From the NCBI GenBank assembly GCA_007751255.1, contig CP036296.1, forward strand, positions 124,001 through 188,000: a stretch of 64,000 bases of DNA, read 5' to 3'. The position numbers and the translations under genes were made by a program. Below are positions 45,623 to 54,659 of this stretch, piece by piece; positions within the stretch are counted from its first letter, which is position 1; the number at the start of each line of letters is the position of its first letter. The notes under the pieces were generated by a model. That model was not told the origin of the DNA, ran no database searches, and saw only the letters and a list, made by a program, of their open reading frames with translations. The DNA comes from Engelhardtia mirabilis. GTDB lineage: Bacteria > Planctomycetota > UBA1135 > GCA-002686595.

Positions 45623-45807
45623 GGCTCGATCTGGGTAGGGGTTTCGGGTCAGGGCCCGGCACGCGCCGGGGACGACCAAGGTAGGACGATCGGTCCCCGC
45701 GCAGGTGACGGAGAAGTTGTCCGCAGACCGAATCGTGACTCCCGGTGATCCGGCCTCCGCCCGCGAGCGGCGTCCCGCGACGGTGGGCGCACCCCCGCCG
45801 GGCGCGA

Positions 45808-47679
45808 TCAGCGCAGGTAGCCCAGTCGCCGCAGGGCGTCGAGGTCGTCGCTGCCCAGTACGGCCTGGGCACCGTCGGCGCTCCACAGCCTCCCGGCGGA
45901 GGCGTCGACCAGACGTCCGACGAGCCGCTGCTCGAGACCCAGAGGAATCTCGGCGATTCCGACTCGGCGGGACCCCTCGATCCGGAACCCGCGGCGCTCG
46001 AGCTCGAACCCCTGGGTCGCCGCTGCCTCGCCCCCGCTCGCCAGAAGCTGCGCGAACGCTGCGCGCTCGAGCTTGCGCGGCGCGGGCCCGCCCACGTCGG
46101 AGTCGGGACCGAGGTCGATCCACTCCCCGGCGATCCGGATGCGCCCCGTGCTGGCGCCGCCCTCGACCTCATCGACCGCCCCGCGCAGCTCGAACTCGAC
46201 CTCGGTGCCCTCCGGGTAGAGCTTGATTCGCGTCACGACCGGAGGGGTGCCCTCCATTCGCAGCTTCACCATCGAGCCGACCGCGGGCTCGAGGCCCTCG
46301 GCCCCGTCGGCGAAGACCAACCGCGCCTCGGCCGCGCGCTCGTAGTGCCGCCCTCCCAGACCGATCCAACTGTCGTCGATCCCGTCCAGCGGGCCCTTCA
46401 GCTCCGCGGGATCGTCCACGTCGTCGTCGCCCTCATCGACCTCACTGGCGATCCAGGTCCCCGGCCCCGGTTCGAACTTGGCCTCGACGCGATCGCCGGG
46501 TCCGAACGGGATCCGTCCGGGGTCGGGCGCCGGAGCGAGCCAATCCAACTCCACGGCCAGGTCTCCGCGACGAAGAGTCGCCAAATAGCGATCGGGCGCC
46601 TTGTGCTCCGCAACGCGCTCGCGATCCGAGTCGGGGTCGGCGAGCCGATCGATCCCGTCGTGCGTTGCGGGCGCGTCGATGCCCGCGGCCGCGATCAGCG
46701 TGGGGAACAGGTCCAGCAGCGACACCGGTGCCGAGCTGCGGCGCGCCTCGATCCCCGGGCCGCTGATGATGAAGGGCACGTGCAGCAGCTCCTGACCGAG
46801 GCCGTAGCCGTGGCCGAAGCGCCCGTTCTCACCCAAGGCCTCACCGTGGTCGGAGACGAAGGCGAAGACCAGGTTGTCCGTCAGTCCACGCTGCTCGAGT
46901 CCCTCGAACAACAGGCGCAGCTGATCGTCCTGGTAGCGCAGGGCTCCGTCGTAGAGCGAGTCGAGCTGGTCTTGATCGGTCGTCGTCCAGGCCAGCTCGC
47001 CGTCCTCGACGGCATCGAACAGGTCGGCCGAGGAGCGCGCCTGGAAGCGGCGCACATCCGCGAGCGCCGTGAATCGACCGGCGTACTCGTCGGGGATCTC
47101 CCAGGGCCAGTGGGCGTCGATCGTGTGCAGGTAGAGGTAGAAGGGCTCGTTCCCGTCGAGACTGTCGAGCCAGTCCAGTGCCTCCCAGCGAATCGCACGG
47201 CTGTCGCCGACTCGGTCGCGGTAGGAATCGAACCCTTGCTCCAGTCCCAGACCGGGCCGCAGGTGCCCGTTCTTGACGAAGCCTGCCGTCCGGTAGCCGG
47301 CACCCTCGAACACCTCAGCCAGGGTCGTCGAATCGTCCGGGAGCAGGTCGGAGACCACTCCGGCTGCCTCCTTGCTGGAGCCGTCGTAGACCCCGTGGTG
47401 TGCCGGCAGGGTTCCCGTCATGAACGACGACACCGAAGGCTTGGTCCAGCCAGCGGTGCTCCAGGCGTCGTCGAAGATCAGCCCCTTCTGCGCGAGCTCG
47501 GACAGGAACGGAGTCGTGGGGTGCTTCTCGTAGCCGTAGGGTGTGAGCCGATCGGCTCGAACCGTGTCCCAGCAGATCAGGATCACGTTGGGTTGCGATG
47601 TGCCCTCCGGGCCCAACGCCTGTGGATTGGAGCCGCAGGCAGCGAGTAAGAGCAGCGCGACAGGGGTTGTGAACTTCAC
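45808..47679 (-). CDS. Alkaline-phosphatase-superfamily (sulfatase-like) lipoprotein with Thr nucleophile position
   Basis: 623 aa. Lipobox LLLAAC gives a lipid-anchored Cys15. The fold is that of sulfatases/phosphotransferases: NVILICWDTVRADRLTPYGY (metal Asp38), then WTKPSVSSFMTGTLPAHHGV, FAFVSDHGEALGENGRFGHG and HVPFIISGPG. At the place of the formylglycine motif (C/S-x-P-x-R) it has T79-K-P-S-V, so it cannot be matured to a formylglycine sulfatase; Thr nucleophiles occur in phosphoethanolamine and phosphoglycerol transferases. The C-terminal 250 residues are a beta-rich domain. Last gene of the eight-gene operon, 15 bases after the porin gene. A transferase or phosphodiesterase modifying the operon product is plausible. 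Confidence 0.87.
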   Translation of the reverse strand: MKFTTPVALLLLAACGSNPQALGPEGTSQPNVILICWDTVRADRLTPYGYEKHPTTPFLSELAQKGLIFDDAWSTAGWTKPSVSSFMTGTLPAHHGVYDGSSKEAAGVVSDLLPDDSTTLAEVFEGAGYRTAGFVKNGHLRPGLGLEQGFDSYRDRVGDSRAIRWEALDWLDSLDGNEPFYLYLHTIDAHWPWEIPDEYAGRFTALADVRRFQARSSADLFDAVEDGELAWTTTDQDQLDSLYDGALRYQDDQLRLLFEGLEQRGLTDNLVFAFVSDHGEALGENGRFGHGYGLGQELLHVPFIISGPGIEARRSSAPVSLLDLFPTLIAAAGIDAPATHDGIDRLADPDSDRERVAEHKAPDRYLATLRRGDLAVELDWLAPAPDPGRIPFGPGDRVEAKFEPGPGTWIASEVDEGDDDVDDPAELKGPLDGIDDSWIGLGGRHYERAAEARLVFADGAEGLEPAVGSMVKLRMEGTPPVVTRIKLYPEGTEVEFELRGAVDEVEGGASTGRIRIAGEWIDLGPDSDVGGPAPRKLERAAFAQLLASGGEAAATQGFELERRGFRIEGSRRVGIAEIPLGLEQRLVGRLVDASAGRLWSADGAQAVLGSDDLDALRRLGYLR

Positions 47680-47694
47680 CGCAGAGCCTCGGGG

Positions 47695-49443
47695 TCAGAA
47701 TCGATAGCGGAGTTGGAAGCGCGCGAAGCGCGCTGCTTCGGAGCCGTTTGGAAACGCCACGCCGGGAAAGAAGATCCCGGCTACGAGCTCGATGTCGAGA
47801 TCGCGCCAGCGGCGAGAGCCGACGACGAAGTCGAACTCGTAGCCCAGCTCGTTGTGGTACCCGTCGGGCTTCGCGTCCAGGTTCGTGCCCCGCAGGACCG
47901 TCGCCGGATCGAGTTGGTGAAACGAGTGGGCGATGAGTGAGACGCTGGTGCGCTCCTCTGGCCACCAGGATGAACCGACCGTACCAATGGCGATGTTCGA
48001 CAGCTCCGGCTCGAGGACTTCGCCGTAGTAGCGAATCGACGTCACGGTCCCGAGCCTCGCGTTGTTGTCCTCCAGGCCTGTCTGACGGTAGCCACTGTCG
48101 TTGTCCCCGCTGCCCAGGGCGTAGCCGAGGGAGAGACTGAACGGCAGCTCGTCGAACTCGAAGGTGGTGCCCACGTCGAAGGCGTAGCCGAGCACGTCGT
48201 GACCCGCCTCTTCGCCGGCGACCCCGCTCAGCTCGAGCCAGGACTCGGAGTCCGGTAGCCACTCGCCCAGCGCGCGGAAGCCGAAGTGGGTCAACTGGTC
48301 GCCACTGCCGTCCTGGAACGAGCGGTGGGTGACCCACCCCGCGAGGTGTTGATCGCGGTCCAGGTTCGAGAAGTAGGTGAACAGGTTCAGGGCATCGCGG
48401 TTGCGAGGGCTGGCCTCGCCGCCCCAGCTGGTGGCCGCTGCCAGCTCTAGCCGTGTCGACGCACCGGTGTGGATCAGGCGCAGACCGTCCAAGTTCTGGT
48501 CGTAGATCCACTCGCGAGGATCGTCGAAGTCCTGGCGACCCGCCTGGGCGTCCCAACCGCCCCCGAGGGCGTTGCGCCAGTACAGCCAGGTCTCGCCTAG
48601 CCGCGTCTGCGAGACGTTCGAGGGGCCGTCCTTCTCGTCCTCCAGCCAGCGCCTGGTGAAGCGGCCTTCTGCGCGGGCGAAGAGGTCGTCGGCAACTCGC
48701 CAGGCTAGGCGCAGGCGCGCCACGGCCTCGAGCGTCGAGCGGCCCTGGTCGACCTGATCATCCAGGTCGTACTCATCCTCGTCCGACCCCTCGATGCCGA
48801 GTTGTCCGCCGATGCGCAGCCCGGGTGCTAGTTCGATGCGCTCACGAAGCAGGTCGTCCTCGTCGACCAGGCCGACCAGCTGGGCCGGCTTCCAGCGGCG
48901 CGGGATCAACTGGATCTCATCCAGAGGCCGTTCCAGCTCGACCACCACGGTCTTCGGAACGAACACGGTGAAGCGCATGACCTCGAGCTCGAAGCCGCCG
49001 GCGACGGCGTTGATCTCGTCGATGCGTCCAGCCAGACGGTCGCGGCCCTCGCCCCAGGGGCGGATATCGCGGGCCGAGAACTTGCCGGGACCCCGGTAGC
49101 GGCCATCGATACGAACACGGCGGCCGACCAGTGGGGTACCCGGCTCGACCCGCGTCCACTCGGTTCGTTCCGAGAGGTTGATCGGTTGTCCGAGCAGCAG
49201 CCAGCTCCCGGAGCGGTCAGGGGCGGCGCTCACCGTCCCGAGCAGCGATTCGAACTCCTCGGGCGCGGTCAGCTCGAGATCTTCGGCCAGGAAGCGCGTG
49301 CGCTCGTCGGGCCCAGTCGCCGTGACGACCTCGCCCTTGACCGTGATCCACTGTCCGGCGCGCAGGTCGTCGAGCGACGCAGCGTCCTGCCGTGGCGTCG
49401 CGGAGGGGAGCAGGGCGGCCAGGATGAGTAGCAGCGATTGCAT
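47695..49443 (-). CDS. Alginate-export-like outer-membrane porin
   Basis: 582 aa. Signal peptide MQSLLLILAALLPSATPRQ. The first about 180 residues form one or two small OB-like domains (LRAGQWITVKGEVV, TPLVGRRVRIDGRYRGPGKF), as in DUF5666-type proteins. From about 215 the chain is an Alginate_exp-like beta barrel: TRLGETWLYWRNALGGGWDA, AGRQDFDDPREWIYDQNLDG, and a terminal strand ending in Phe (FQLRYRF). It would form an outer-membrane channel for an anionic glycan or a substrate of it. ATG overlaps the stop of the upstream kinase gene, so it is part of the same operon. Confidence 0.85.
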   Translation of the reverse strand: MQSLLLILAALLPSATPRQDAASLDDLRAGQWITVKGEVVTATGPDERTRFLAEDLELTAPEEFESLLGTVSAAPDRSGSWLLLGQPINLSERTEWTRVEPGTPLVGRRVRIDGRYRGPGKFSARDIRPWGEGRDRLAGRIDEINAVAGGFELEVMRFTVFVPKTVVVELERPLDEIQLIPRRWKPAQLVGLVDEDDLLRERIELAPGLRIGGQLGIEGSDEDEYDLDDQVDQGRSTLEAVARLRLAWRVADDLFARAEGRFTRRWLEDEKDGPSNVSQTRLGETWLYWRNALGGGWDAQAGRQDFDDPREWIYDQNLDGLRLIHTGASTRLELAAATSWGGEASPRNRDALNLFTYFSNLDRDQHLAGWVTHRSFQDGSGDQLTHFGFRALGEWLPDSESWLELSGVAGEEAGHDVLGYAFDVGTTFEFDELPFSLSLGYALGSGDNDSGYRQTGLEDNNARLGTVTSIRYYGEVLEPELSNIAIGTVGSSWWPEERTSVSLIAHSFHQLDPATVLRGTNLDAKPDGYHNELGYEFDFVVGSRRWRDLDIELVAGIFFPGVAFPNGSEAARFARFQLRYRF

Positions 49444-50543
49444 CAGGCACTAGCGGGAACGACCTCGTCGGTGCAACGCTCCGCGAGGCGAATGAGGTCA
49501 GCCGTGAGCGCCTGCCAGCGGGGCCGTAGCGCGTAGAGTGCGGACAGCCGCAGGAGGGCGGTGGCCTGATAGAACCGCAGTCGCGGCAGGTAGTCGGGCA
49601 GGACGTCGCGATCGAGGCCGGTCAGCAGTGCATCGCCGCAGGCGCGAACTCCGTCGGGTGTTGCCTCGGCCAGGCCTTGCAGGCGGCGCAGGGCCAGGTG
49701 AGCCAAGAGGTTCGCGACGTCGAGCAGCGGATCCGCGAGGCACAGCAGATCGAGGTCCATCAGGGTCGGCGCGCCGGTCCCCAGCAGCACTTGCCCATCG
49801 TGGAGGTCGCGGTGACAGGGAACGGGCACTGTTGGCCGAGGCGCGACGTTGCGCAGGCGTTCGAGGGTCTTGGAGTAGCCCTGGGGCTGCTGACCGAGGG
49901 CGATCACACAGCGTCGACCGCGCTCGGCCAGAACTGCCAGTTCGTCCTCGGCCGTGTGTGTCGGGAGCAGGTCGGCCAGCGGCTTCGACAGGCGCTCCTG
50001 TCCATCCTGCAGTCGCCGCAGAGCGCGGCCGATCTGTTCGAAGTCGGATTCGTCTGAAACGCGAACACGCGGCTCGAAGCCGACGACCCCCGTCAGCTTC
50101 AGAGCTGAGCGGTCGCAGTCGACGCCCAGCAGGGCAGGGATGGCGAAGCCTCCCTCGGCACCGTCGCACAGGGCCTGGGCGAGGTCATGGCGCCGAGCCG
50201 CCTCGGCCAGGCGCTTCGGCCGCAGGCCCTTCCAGAACTCGCTCCCACCTTCGCGGGGCAGCTCGACGACCATTCGCCGGCCCGGCCGCCAGGAGACCAG
50301 GCGAGTGTCCTCGGTGGCGGACGTGTACCAAGCCGCCAGCGGCAGCTCTCTCTCGTCGGCCGGCGCCAGCTCGCGCAGGACCGCCGCCGTGACCCTGAAC
50401 CAGGCGCCGCCCTCGGGTCCGTCGAGCTCGATCATCAATCGATCCTTGCGATCGAGGTCGGCTCGCCGCACGCGCTGGGACACGTCGGAGATGCTGAGAT
50501 ACCTGCCGATCCAGTCGAGGGCGGTCGTGAGTTGCGAGGTCAC
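49443..50543 (-). CDS. APH-fold phosphotransferase (kinase 2 of operon)
   Basis: 366 aa, starting with GTG at 50543 inside the stop of the previous gene (GTGA). Aminoglycoside-phosphotransferase/choline-kinase fold: catalytic loop PCHRDLHDGQVLL (H244, D246) and metal motif LMDLDLLCLADPLLDVANLL. The N-terminal lobe (RLVSWRPGRRMVVELP) lacks a standard P-loop, as in this family. It is more than a resistance gene: a second APH-fold kinase precedes it and the operon encodes glycosyltransferases, so phosphorylation of a sugar or lipid headgroup during surface-polymer assembly is likely. A close paralogue lies at 61360-62463. Confidence 0.85.
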   Translation of the reverse strand: MTSQLTTALDWIGRYLSISDVSQRVRRADLDRKDRLMIELDGPEGGAWFRVTAAVLRELAPADERELPLAAWYTSATEDTRLVSWRPGRRMVVELPREGGSEFWKGLRPKRLAEAARRHDLAQALCDGAEGGFAIPALLGVDCDRSALKLTGVVGFEPRVRVSDESDFEQIGRALRRLQDGQERLSKPLADLLPTHTAEDELAVLAERGRRCVIALGQQPQGYSKTLERLRNVAPRPTVPVPCHRDLHDGQVLLGTGAPTLMDLDLLCLADPLLDVANLLAHLALRRLQGLAEATPDGVRACGDALLTGLDRDVLPDYLPRLRFYQATALLRLSALYALRPRWQALTADLIRLAERCTDEVVPASA

Positions 50544-51835
50544 CGGGGCGCTTTCCGATCCAAGAGGGTCTTGGCGCGATCGACCAGCAACCGCGCGCGC
50601 TCCTGCGCATCGACCTCGAGTCGTCGCACGGCGGCCGCCGCCCGTCGGACCAGCGCTACGCCAACGCGCTCGCGCAAACCGTCTGCGGCGGGCGCTTCGC
50701 CACCGGCCAGGACGTAGGCATCGAGCAGCGGACCAGCGCACTGATTGAGGTCAGGCTCCACGCTCTCGTCCTCGGCCACGGCGTCGGCGATCCACTCGGC
50801 CAGGTCGTCGAGCGGTTCGCCGGCGCCCAGCCGGTCGAGGTCCAACAGGCGTGTGCTGTTGTTCCCCCGCTCCACGCCGATCTGATCGGGGTGGAAGTCC
50901 CCGTGGACCCAGGCGCGCGGACTGCTCTGGATGCGTGGCAACTCCGGCAGCAACCGCTCCAGCGCCGGGAAGCGGCGGAGCAAGGGCAAGGCGTCGGAGG
51001 CGCTGTGAGGCGTCGTCGTCGCGGCGGCCTCCCAGTTGGGCAGACGATGGAGCCGGGCCAGAGCCTCGCCCGCCCGCGGTGCGCCGACGAAGTCGCCGGG
51101 CCGCGCCACGTCGACGGGCAACCACTCTTCGAAGAGCAGGCCCGAGCGGGCCTCGGTGGCCAGCAGGGCCGGCGCCAGTGCTCGGGCTTGCGCCGATTGC
51201 TCGAAGCGACGACGTTGATCGATCGTGCGCAGCGCTACCGCGCGGCGCAGGCAGCGAGCGCCGATCCCGATACGGCGCTTCTCCCCTCGAGGACCCTCGA
51301 GCCTGACGTCCATGTGGAAGACCGCTCGGGACTCCGGCCGGTAGCGCACGAGCTCGGTGGAGACGTGTTTGCGGCGCACGCGCCAGCCGGGCATGGAGCC
51401 CTCGCGCTCGAAGAAGCGCGCGAAGCGACCGATGTCGAGGACCCGTGCCGCGCCCGGCAACTCACGATCGGCGGGGAAGCTCCAAGCCAGGCGACCCCGC
51501 TCGACGACGATCCGCAGCTCGACCTCGTGCTGGTGACCGAAGCGCCGCTTGTCGAGCTCACCTTGATCCAAGGCCCCGGCCTTGCCGTCGAGGTGCAGCT
51601 TGACCACCAGCAGTCGCTGCTGTTCGGCCCCGCCCACGCTGTAGCAGGCGGTGGTAGCGACACCCGGCTTCCACCGGGCGTAGGTCAGCTCGACCGGCGC
51701 GGACGAACCCAGTTCCGGGGCCAGCTGGGGGACCAGCTTCTCCGCCACCTCTTCGGGCGAGGGCGGCGTCAGCTCGGGCTCGCCGAGGCTGGCCGGGAGC
51801 GACAGGTCGCGGGTGTAGGTGCGCAGGCCTGTCAC
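50540..51835 (-). CDS. APH-fold phosphotransferase (kinase 1 of operon)
   Basis: 431 aa. The same kinase fold but only distantly related to kinase 2. N-terminal lobe with VELTYARWKPGVATTACYSV and KLHLDG; catalytic loop WVHGDFHPDQIGV (HGDxxPxN-type, here Q) and the metal motif RLLDLDRLGAGEPLDDLAEW. No signal peptide, so cytoplasmic. Start overlaps the stop of the ABC gene (ATGA), and its stop overlaps kinase 2. Two adjacent kinases suggest successive phosphorylations or a pair of acceptors. Confidence 0.85.
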   Translation of the reverse strand: MTGLRTYTRDLSLPASLGEPELTPPSPEEVAEKLVPQLAPELGSSAPVELTYARWKPGVATTACYSVGGAEQQRLLVVKLHLDGKAGALDQGELDKRRFGHQHEVELRIVVERGRLAWSFPADRELPGAARVLDIGRFARFFEREGSMPGWRVRRKHVSTELVRYRPESRAVFHMDVRLEGPRGEKRRIGIGARCLRRAVALRTIDQRRRFEQSAQARALAPALLATEARSGLLFEEWLPVDVARPGDFVGAPRAGEALARLHRLPNWEAAATTTPHSASDALPLLRRFPALERLLPELPRIQSSPRAWVHGDFHPDQIGVERGNNSTRLLDLDRLGAGEPLDDLAEWIADAVAEDESVEPDLNQCAGPLLDAYVLAGGEAPAADGLRERVGVALVRRAAAAVRRLEVDAQERARLLVDRAKTLLDRKAPR

Positions 51836-53610
51836 AGCTCACCTCCGGCCGCGGCTCGCAGCACTTCGCGGTAGCGAGGAGCTCGCGACACGAGTTCTTG
51901 GTGTCTGCCCTGGTCTTCGACCCGCCCATTCTCGAGCCAGATGATCCGGTCGAAGCTGGAGAGGTCCGCGAGGTCGTGGGCGATGACCACCACGATGCGA
52001 TCGTTGGCGAGGTTCCGCAGGCACTCGAGGACGCGTTCGACCCCCGGTCGGTCCAGCCCAGCGAAGGGCTCGTCGACGATGATCACTCCGGGGTCACCCA
52101 GCAGCGTTCGCGCGAGACACAACCTCCGCATCTGCCCGCCGGAGAGACCCTTGCCAGACGAGCCAAGGACCGTATCGAGACCCTCGGGCAGGTCTTGGAC
52201 CAGCTCCAAGCCGTCGGCGGTGGCCAGCGCTTCGAGCAGCTGCTCGTCCGTCGCCTCGGGTGCTGCCAGCAGCAGGTTCTCGCGCAGGCTCTCACCGAAC
52301 AGCACGGACTGTTGCAGGACCAGACCCACTCGTCGGCGCAGGGGTTCCAGCTGATAACGATCGAGATTCAGGCCGTCGATCGTGATCTTGCCGCTGCTGG
52401 GGTCCTCCAGCCGAGCCATCAGCATGGCCAAGGTCGACTTGCCTGCGCCGTTGCGACCCACCAGAGCCACGAGCTCTCCGCGCTGGAGGCTCAGGTTGAC
52501 GCCCGCGAGGGCCTCGTACCCGGTGGCGTAGCGATAGTGCAGGTCGCTGATCACGATGCGCTCGGGCCGGGCCGGGGGAAGCGCGGCGTCGCGGGCTTCG
52601 CGCAGGCCTGAGCGCTGGTCGAGCACGTGCAGCACTCGCTCCGCACCAGCCGTGCCGCGAGCGATGCGCTCGGCGTGGCGGGCAGCACCGCGGACAGGCT
52701 TCAACAGCCCGCGGGTGTACGAGAGGAACGCCAGCAACTCGCCTGGCGAGAGTGCGCCCTCGAGCACCCGCCAGCTACCCAGCCCCACCGCAATGGCGAG
52801 GGCCAGGCCGAGCTGGCCCTCGACGATCGCCGACAGGGCCGATGCCAGTCGGGCCGCCTTGAGGCCCGCGCGGACGCTCGTGCGGTTGTTGCGCTTGAAG
52901 CGTCGTACCACATGGGACGCTCCCCCCAAGCTCTGGACCACTTCGCTGCCGGAGATGGCCTCGTGCAGGAAATCGGCCAGTTGCCCTTCCTTGCTGCGTT
53001 GCTTGCGAATGGCGACCGTCAGGCGCTTGGTCATCAAGCGCGTCGAGTAGAGCAGCAGCGGGCCGGCCAGCAGCACCGCGGCGGCCAGCAGGGGGTCGAG
53101 GACGAACAGCATCGCCATCACCCCCAACGCCAGAAGGAGTCGCGTGCTCAACTCGATCGTCGAGTCGATCACCATCGTGCGGACCAGCGGAACGTCGCCC
53201 ATCAGGCGCACGAGGAGGTCGCCGGTCTTGTGACTCGAGTGGAACGACGGTGGCAACTGGGCCAGGTGACCGAAGATGCGCGTGCGCAACTGACGGGTGA
53301 AGTCGTGGCCGATCTCGGCCATCCGCACCGAGCGCCAGTACTCCACCAGCGCCAGGCCCCCGGCGATTCCGAGGGCAGCGAGGGTCCCGAGAACCACCGT
53401 GCGCAGGGGTGAGTCCGCCTCGCCGGCGGCCACGGGAACCAGCGCCAGGTCGAAGATCCAGGCGATCGGCCACGGTCGGGCCAGTGCCAGCCCCGTGGCC
53501 AGCAACGACGCGCCCGCTACGACGAATAGTCCCCGTCGGTGGTGAGTGACCTCGGGACCGAAGCGGCGCGCGAGTCGGAGGGCTCGCGAGAGGCGTTCCA
53601 GGCGCTTCAT
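51832..53610 (-). CDS. ABC exporter, fused permease and ATPase
   Basis: 592 aa from the ATG at 53610 (the longer frame upstream overlaps the glycosyltransferase stop). Six-helix membrane domain in the first about 320 residues, with the coupling-type segment FGHLAQLPPSFHSSHKTGDL, then an ATPase domain: Walker A GRNGAGKSTL, Q-loop LVLQQSVLFGESLRENLLLA, signature LSGGQMRRL, Walker B VIIVDEPFAGLD, H-loop VIAHD. Half-size MsbA-type exporters act as homodimers and move lipids or lipid-linked glycans outward. With three glycosyltransferases upstream, export of a glycolipid is the natural reading. Confidence 0.93.
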   Translation of the reverse strand: MKRLERLSRALRLARRFGPEVTHHRRGLFVVAGASLLATGLALARPWPIAWIFDLALVPVAAGEADSPLRTVVLGTLAALGIAGGLALVEYWRSVRMAEIGHDFTRQLRTRIFGHLAQLPPSFHSSHKTGDLLVRLMGDVPLVRTMVIDSTIELSTRLLLALGVMAMLFVLDPLLAAAVLLAGPLLLYSTRLMTKRLTVAIRKQRSKEGQLADFLHEAISGSEVVQSLGGASHVVRRFKRNNRTSVRAGLKAARLASALSAIVEGQLGLALAIAVGLGSWRVLEGALSPGELLAFLSYTRGLLKPVRGAARHAERIARGTAGAERVLHVLDQRSGLREARDAALPPARPERIVISDLHYRYATGYEALAGVNLSLQRGELVALVGRNGAGKSTLAMLMARLEDPSSGKITIDGLNLDRYQLEPLRRRVGLVLQQSVLFGESLRENLLLAAPEATDEQLLEALATADGLELVQDLPEGLDTVLGSSGKGLSGGQMRRLCLARTLLGDPGVIIVDEPFAGLDRPGVERVLECLRNLANDRIVVVIAHDLADLSSFDRIIWLENGRVEDQGRHQELVSRAPRYREVLRAAAGGEL

Positions 53611-54659
53611 CGGGTTCGACTCCGATCCCGGGCGACGTCGAGCGCGCGCTCTGCCTGGGCGTCCCAGGTCAGGCCAGCCACCGCGTGACGGCATCCCGCA
53701 GCGAGTCGCGCGCGCTCGCGGGCGTCGCAGCACAACTCGAGGGCCGCGGCGAACCAGGCATCCGCGTCGCCGGCCGGGAGCACGCGACCCGACTCACCGT
53801 CCTTCACGACCTGCGGAAGGTCGCCGCGATCGGCCACCAGCGGCACTGCTCCCACGGCCATGGCCTCGGCGAGCTTGAGGGGCGAGAACCACTCGGGGGC
53901 GTCGGGGCCGTAGGTGAGGGCGACCAGGTCGAATCGGGCCACGTAGGCGGGCACCTCGTGCGGAGCACACCAGGGCGCACGAACGACGCGGTCTGCGGGC
54001 AGCGTCCGTGCGGCGTCGAAGTCGCCCTCGCCGACGATCGCGAGCTCGAGGTCGATACCCGCCTCGATCAGTCGCGAGGCCAGCTCGACCTGGCGGTCGA
54101 ATCCGTGCCAGGGTCGCAGGCGCCCGTGGAAGCCCAGCACCAAGCGGCCCGGCGTTCCGAAGCCCGGCTCGGGCGTGGGGTTCGCCAGGAAGGCGGGGTC
54201 GACGGCGTTGGCCTCGACCACGACCGTGGCGTCCCCACCGGAGCGCTGCCGCACGTACTCGGCCAGGGCGCTCGAGACGCACAGGACACGGTCGCTGGCG
54301 AGGAAGATCTCGGCTTCGAGCAGCTCGTCGCTGCGCTCGGCGGTGCGACCGCGGTAGCGGGCTGCCTCGAGGATCAGGGGCGCATTGACCTCCAGCAGGT
54401 GGGGCACGCCATAGGTCCGGGCCAGCCGCACGGAGCGGTCGGCGCCGAGCGCGTAACGCTCGTAGATCAGGTCGATCGCTCCGCGCGCGAGCTCAGGGGC
54501 CAGCTGCGACTCGAGTCGATCGGGATCGGCCTCGTCGATGGCCAGCACCTCCGCGCCGGCGCGGGCCAAGGCGCTTCGCATCGCCAGCACATGGACCGCG
54601 GCTCCCTTGGGCTTGCCGGGCCGCACGCCCGGGTCCTGGTTCACGTAGGCGACGCGCAC
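53607..54659 (-). CDS. Glycosyltransferase, family 4 type
   Basis: 350 aa, GTG start. GT-B fold: the N-terminal domain has the Gly-rich loop region GKPKGAAVHVLAMRSALARA and the C-terminal nucleotide-sugar domain has LVLGFHGRLRPWHGFDR and APEWFSPLKLAEAMAVGAVP, the E-x7-E motif (S-P-L-K-L-x-E-A-M) of GT4 retaining enzymes. It overlaps its upstream neighbour by 19 bases and the ABC gene by four. Transfers a sugar from an NDP-sugar to a growing acceptor at the inner face of the membrane; sugar not known. Confidence 0.9.
   Translation of the reverse strand: MRVAYVNQDPGVRPGKPKGAAVHVLAMRSALARAGAEVLAIDEADPDRLESQLAPELARGAIDLIYERYALGADRSVRLARTYGVPHLLEVNAPLILEAARYRGRTAERSDELLEAEIFLASDRVLCVSSALAEYVRQRSGGDATVVVEANAVDPAFLANPTPEPGFGTPGRLVLGFHGRLRPWHGFDRQVELASRLIEAGIDLELAIVGEGDFDAARTLPADRVVRAPWCAPHEVPAYVARFDLVALTYGPDAPEWFSPLKLAEAMAVGAVPLVADRGDLPQVVKDGESGRVLPAGDADAWFAAALELCCDARERARLAAGCRHAVAGLTWDAQAERALDVARDRSRTR

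Noticed and set aside
49443-51835. Aminoglycoside-resistance genes
   Set aside because: The APH fold is shared by many sugar and lipid kinases. Operon context with glycosyltransferases and an exporter argues against resistance.
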